DNA from: an uncultured Spirochaetales bacterium
Lineage (GTDB): Bacteria > Spirochaetota > Spirochaetia > Sphaerochaetales > Sphaerochaetaceae
NCBI GenBank assembly: GCA_949285785.1
Contig: CASEAG010000031.1
Span: forward strand, 62,001 to 126,000
DNA length: 64,000 nucleotides
Reading direction: 5' to 3'
The notes under the pieces were generated by a model, which was given only the letters and a program-made list of their open reading frames with translations, was not told where the DNA came from and did not search any database. This document shows positions 62,579-64,000 of this stretch, piece by piece. Each line of letters starts with the position of its first letter. Position 1 is the stretch's first letter. The position numbers were made by a program, and so were the translations under genes.

Positions 62579-63573
62579 TGGCAGATCCTGCCAGGCCGGT
62601 GCAGCCGGCATCCCGCCATTGGAACACGTATTCAGGGTACCTGCATGCACGCTACGGACAGAAGGTGTACCGGGTGGGCGTGGACGCCCATCTGTCGTGC
62701 CCGAACCGCGACGGACTGGGCCGGGGCGGGTGCTCGTTCTGCGACGGCACCGGAGCCGTTGCGGTCCATCTGAGGACAGGGGAGAGGAACGTCGCCTCAT
62801 CATCGTCCATTCTGCTTCACGACCGGCGCACTATCGAAGAGCAGATAGAAGCCGGGCTGCGCTTCATCCGCTACCGCTATCACAGCACGCTTGCGATGCT
62901 GTACTTCCAGGCCTGGAGCAACACCAACGCGCCGGTAGAGGTGCTGAAGGGTCTGTATGACAGGGGGCTTTCCTGTCATGACTTCGTCTCCCTGATAGTC
63001 TCCACGAGACCGGACCTCGTCGGCGACGATGTCGTGTCGCTGCTCTCTTCGTACATCACGCCACAGCGGGATGTGTGGGTGGAGCTGGGACTCCAGAGCG
63101 CAAGCGATAAGACGCTGGAGAGGATTGGGCGCGGCCATGATGTCGCCTGCTACGTCGATGCGGTGAAGCGGCTCAGGGAGGCAGGCATCATGGTGTGCAC
63201 GCATGTCATGCTGGTCACGGCCTACGAGGGGCGTGAAGAGGCTCTGGAGACCATACGTCTTGTGAACCGTGTGCACAGCGATGCCGTCAAGATACACGAC
63301 CTTTGTCTTGTGCGCGGCACGAGACTGCTGGACGACTACAGGGAACTTGGGTGCCTTCCATGCGCCTCGCTGCGCCGTCATGTCGAGGACGTGTCCTTCC
63401 TGCTGGCCCACCTGGACAGGAATGTCATCGTCGAGCGGCTCTTGACGGAGATGACGAGCCAGCGTCTTGTACATCCACGTCATTTCCCCGACAAGAGGGA
63501 CGTGCTTGCCATGATAGACGCCCATATGGAGGCGAGGGGATGGGTGCAGGGATGCCTTGCCGCCTCCACCTGA
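62578..63573 (+). CDS. Radical SAM protein, YhcC/TIGR01212 family
   Basis: A 331-residue protein. The cluster-binding cysteines are in CPNRDGLGRGGCSFCDGTG, where the wide spacing before CxxC is specific for the YhcC family related to Elp3. WVELGLQSASDKTLERIGRG is the SAM/glycine-rich region, and KIHDLCLVRGTRL is also conserved. Members are linked to tRNA or sulfur metabolism, but the reaction is not settled. GTG at 62575 is an alternative start; the ATG is spaced better from GAGGTG. It overlaps the patatin gene stop. Confidence 0.9.
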   Translation: MADPARPVQPASRHWNTYSGYLHARYGQKVYRVGVDAHLSCPNRDGLGRGGCSFCDGTGAVAVHLRTGERNVASSSSILLHDRRTIEEQIEAGLRFIRYRYHSTLAMLYFQAWSNTNAPVEVLKGLYDRGLSCHDFVSLIVSTRPDLVGDDVVSLLSSYITPQRDVWVELGLQSASDKTLERIGRGHDVACYVDAVKRLREAGIMVCTHVMLVTAYEGREEALETIRLVNRVHSDAVKIHDLCLVRGTRLLDDYRELGCLPCASLRRHVEDVSFLLAHLDRNVIVERLLTEMTSQRLVHPRHFPDKRDVLAMIDAHMEARGWVQGCLAAST

Positions 63574-63587
63574 TGTGGGCGATGTGG

Positions 63588-63593
63588 TAGAAT
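63588..63593 (+). promoter_or_regulatory. Extended -10 element of the fumarase gene, probably leaderless
   Basis: TGGTAGAAT (TGN plus TAGAAT) ends 6 nt before the ATG at 63600. No ribosome-binding site lies in CCAGAC. Confidence 0.45.
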
Positions 63594-63599
63594 CCAGAC

Positions 63600-64000
63600 A
63601 TGACACTTCAGCAGAGAATCGAGGAGGCCCTGTGCAGCGCCGTCAGGACGCTTCCCGCCCAGTGCGAGGCGCTGATCCGCAAGGCATGCGACGAGGAGAG
63701 ATCCACGGCAGGGCATAGCGTCCTGTCCGCGATAGTGAGGAACATCGACATGGCATCATCCTCCACACTGCCGCTGTGCCAGGACTGCGGGATGTTCCTG
63801 TGCTTCGTCGAGGTCGGCCGTGACAGCCGTGCGGATGTCGGAAGACTCGAGGGCATCATCATCGATGCGTGCAGGAGGGCGGCCCATAGGGCGTACTACC
63901 GCAGCAGCGTGGTCGCCGAGCCGGTGTACGACAGGGTGAACACCGGCGACAATCTTCCGCCGGTCATCCACTGGGAGGTCGTCGACGGCGGGTGTGTAAG
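63600..64000 (+). CDS. Class I fumarate hydratase, alpha part (3' end outside window)
   Basis: 133 residues are visible before the window ends, with no stop. MTLQQRIEEALCSAVRTL, LPLCQDCGMFLCFVEVG and the later NTGDNLPPVIHWEV match the N-terminal part of iron-sulfur fumarases/tartrate dehydratases (FumA, TtdA). The Cys of CQDCG should ligate the 4Fe-4S cluster; the usual sequence is CQDTG, so a second Cys replaces Thr here. It converts fumarate and malate. Whether the beta part is fused or separate cannot be seen. Confidence 0.88.
   Translation, partial: MTLQQRIEEALCSAVRTLPAQCEALIRKACDEERSTAGHSVLSAIVRNIDMASSSTLPLCQDCGMFLCFVEVGRDSRADVGRLEGIIIDACRRAAHRAYYRSSVVAEPVYDRVNTGDNLPPVIHWEVVDGGCV

Overview
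The window is a dense, GC-rich stretch of a Gram-negative-type bacterial chromosome. It carries about 50 protein genes, one tRNA and a few short regulatory regions. The mix suggests a spirochaete (Treponema/Sphaerochaeta-like). Signs are many lipoproteins with short lipoboxes, a patatin-Omp85 outer-membrane protein, a eukaryote-like (type 2) IleS, EF-P next to its lysyl-ligase EpmA, a CdaA-YbbR-AcpS run and FtsK directly behind MnmE-MnmG-RsmG. The lineage is an inference from gene content only. Many genes overlap by 1-17 nt (ATGA, TGATG, TTGA junctions), and several start with GTG or TTG.

Layout. 1-2.0 kb: 3' end of a Lon protease and a YczE/YitT-like membrane protein. 2.2-3.7 kb: an AT-richer toxin-antitoxin patch with relB plus a broken yafQ-type toxin, then an RHH antitoxin, a RelE toxin and a YgiT-type zinc-ribbon protein. 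3.8-5.6 kb: tRNA-Ile(CAU), EF-P and EpmA. 5.7-12.6 kb: mnmE-mnmG-rsmG-ftsK. 12.6-19.9 kb: class IV aminotransferase, DEAD-box helicase, ABC exporter, PlsC, and an ECF-type fused ATPase with its EcfT partner. 20-25.3 kb: ileS, a lipoprotein, an FmdB-like zinc ribbon and trpS.

25.3-31.0 kb is the odd region. It is a visibly AT-richer island with two transcription units of signal-peptide-bearing, beta-rich proteins (2 genes, then 4). Each unit ends in a large two-part protein, and each starts from a strong promoter with a shared core and a palindrome about 103 bp upstream. The architecture resembles pilin subunits plus a tip protein, but no chaperone, usher or sortase is present. An Rpn-type PD-(D/E)XK transposase/nuclease lies on its right side. 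This cluster is the best candidate for an undescribed system.

32.2-39.4 kb: alpha/beta hydrolase, YihY/BrkB protein, GT4 glycosyltransferase, MFS transporter and FtsH. 39.5-49.4 kb: several uncharacterised envelope proteins (a large lipoprotein, a PH-like membrane protein, barrel plus lipoprotein pairs), a Firmicutes-style umuC-yolD operon and pepT. 49.4-64 kb: M16C peptidase, glycerol kinase, cdaA-ybbR-acpS-truA-(UDG-like)-priA, def-fmt, patatin-Omp85, a YhcC-type radical SAM protein and the 5' end of a class I fumarase.

Several genes (def, fumarase, pepT, the MFS gene, a barrel gene, perhaps the M16 gene) show a -10-like hexamer ending 6-9 nt before the ATG and no Shine-Dalgarno sequence. 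This suggests leaderless transcripts are common here.
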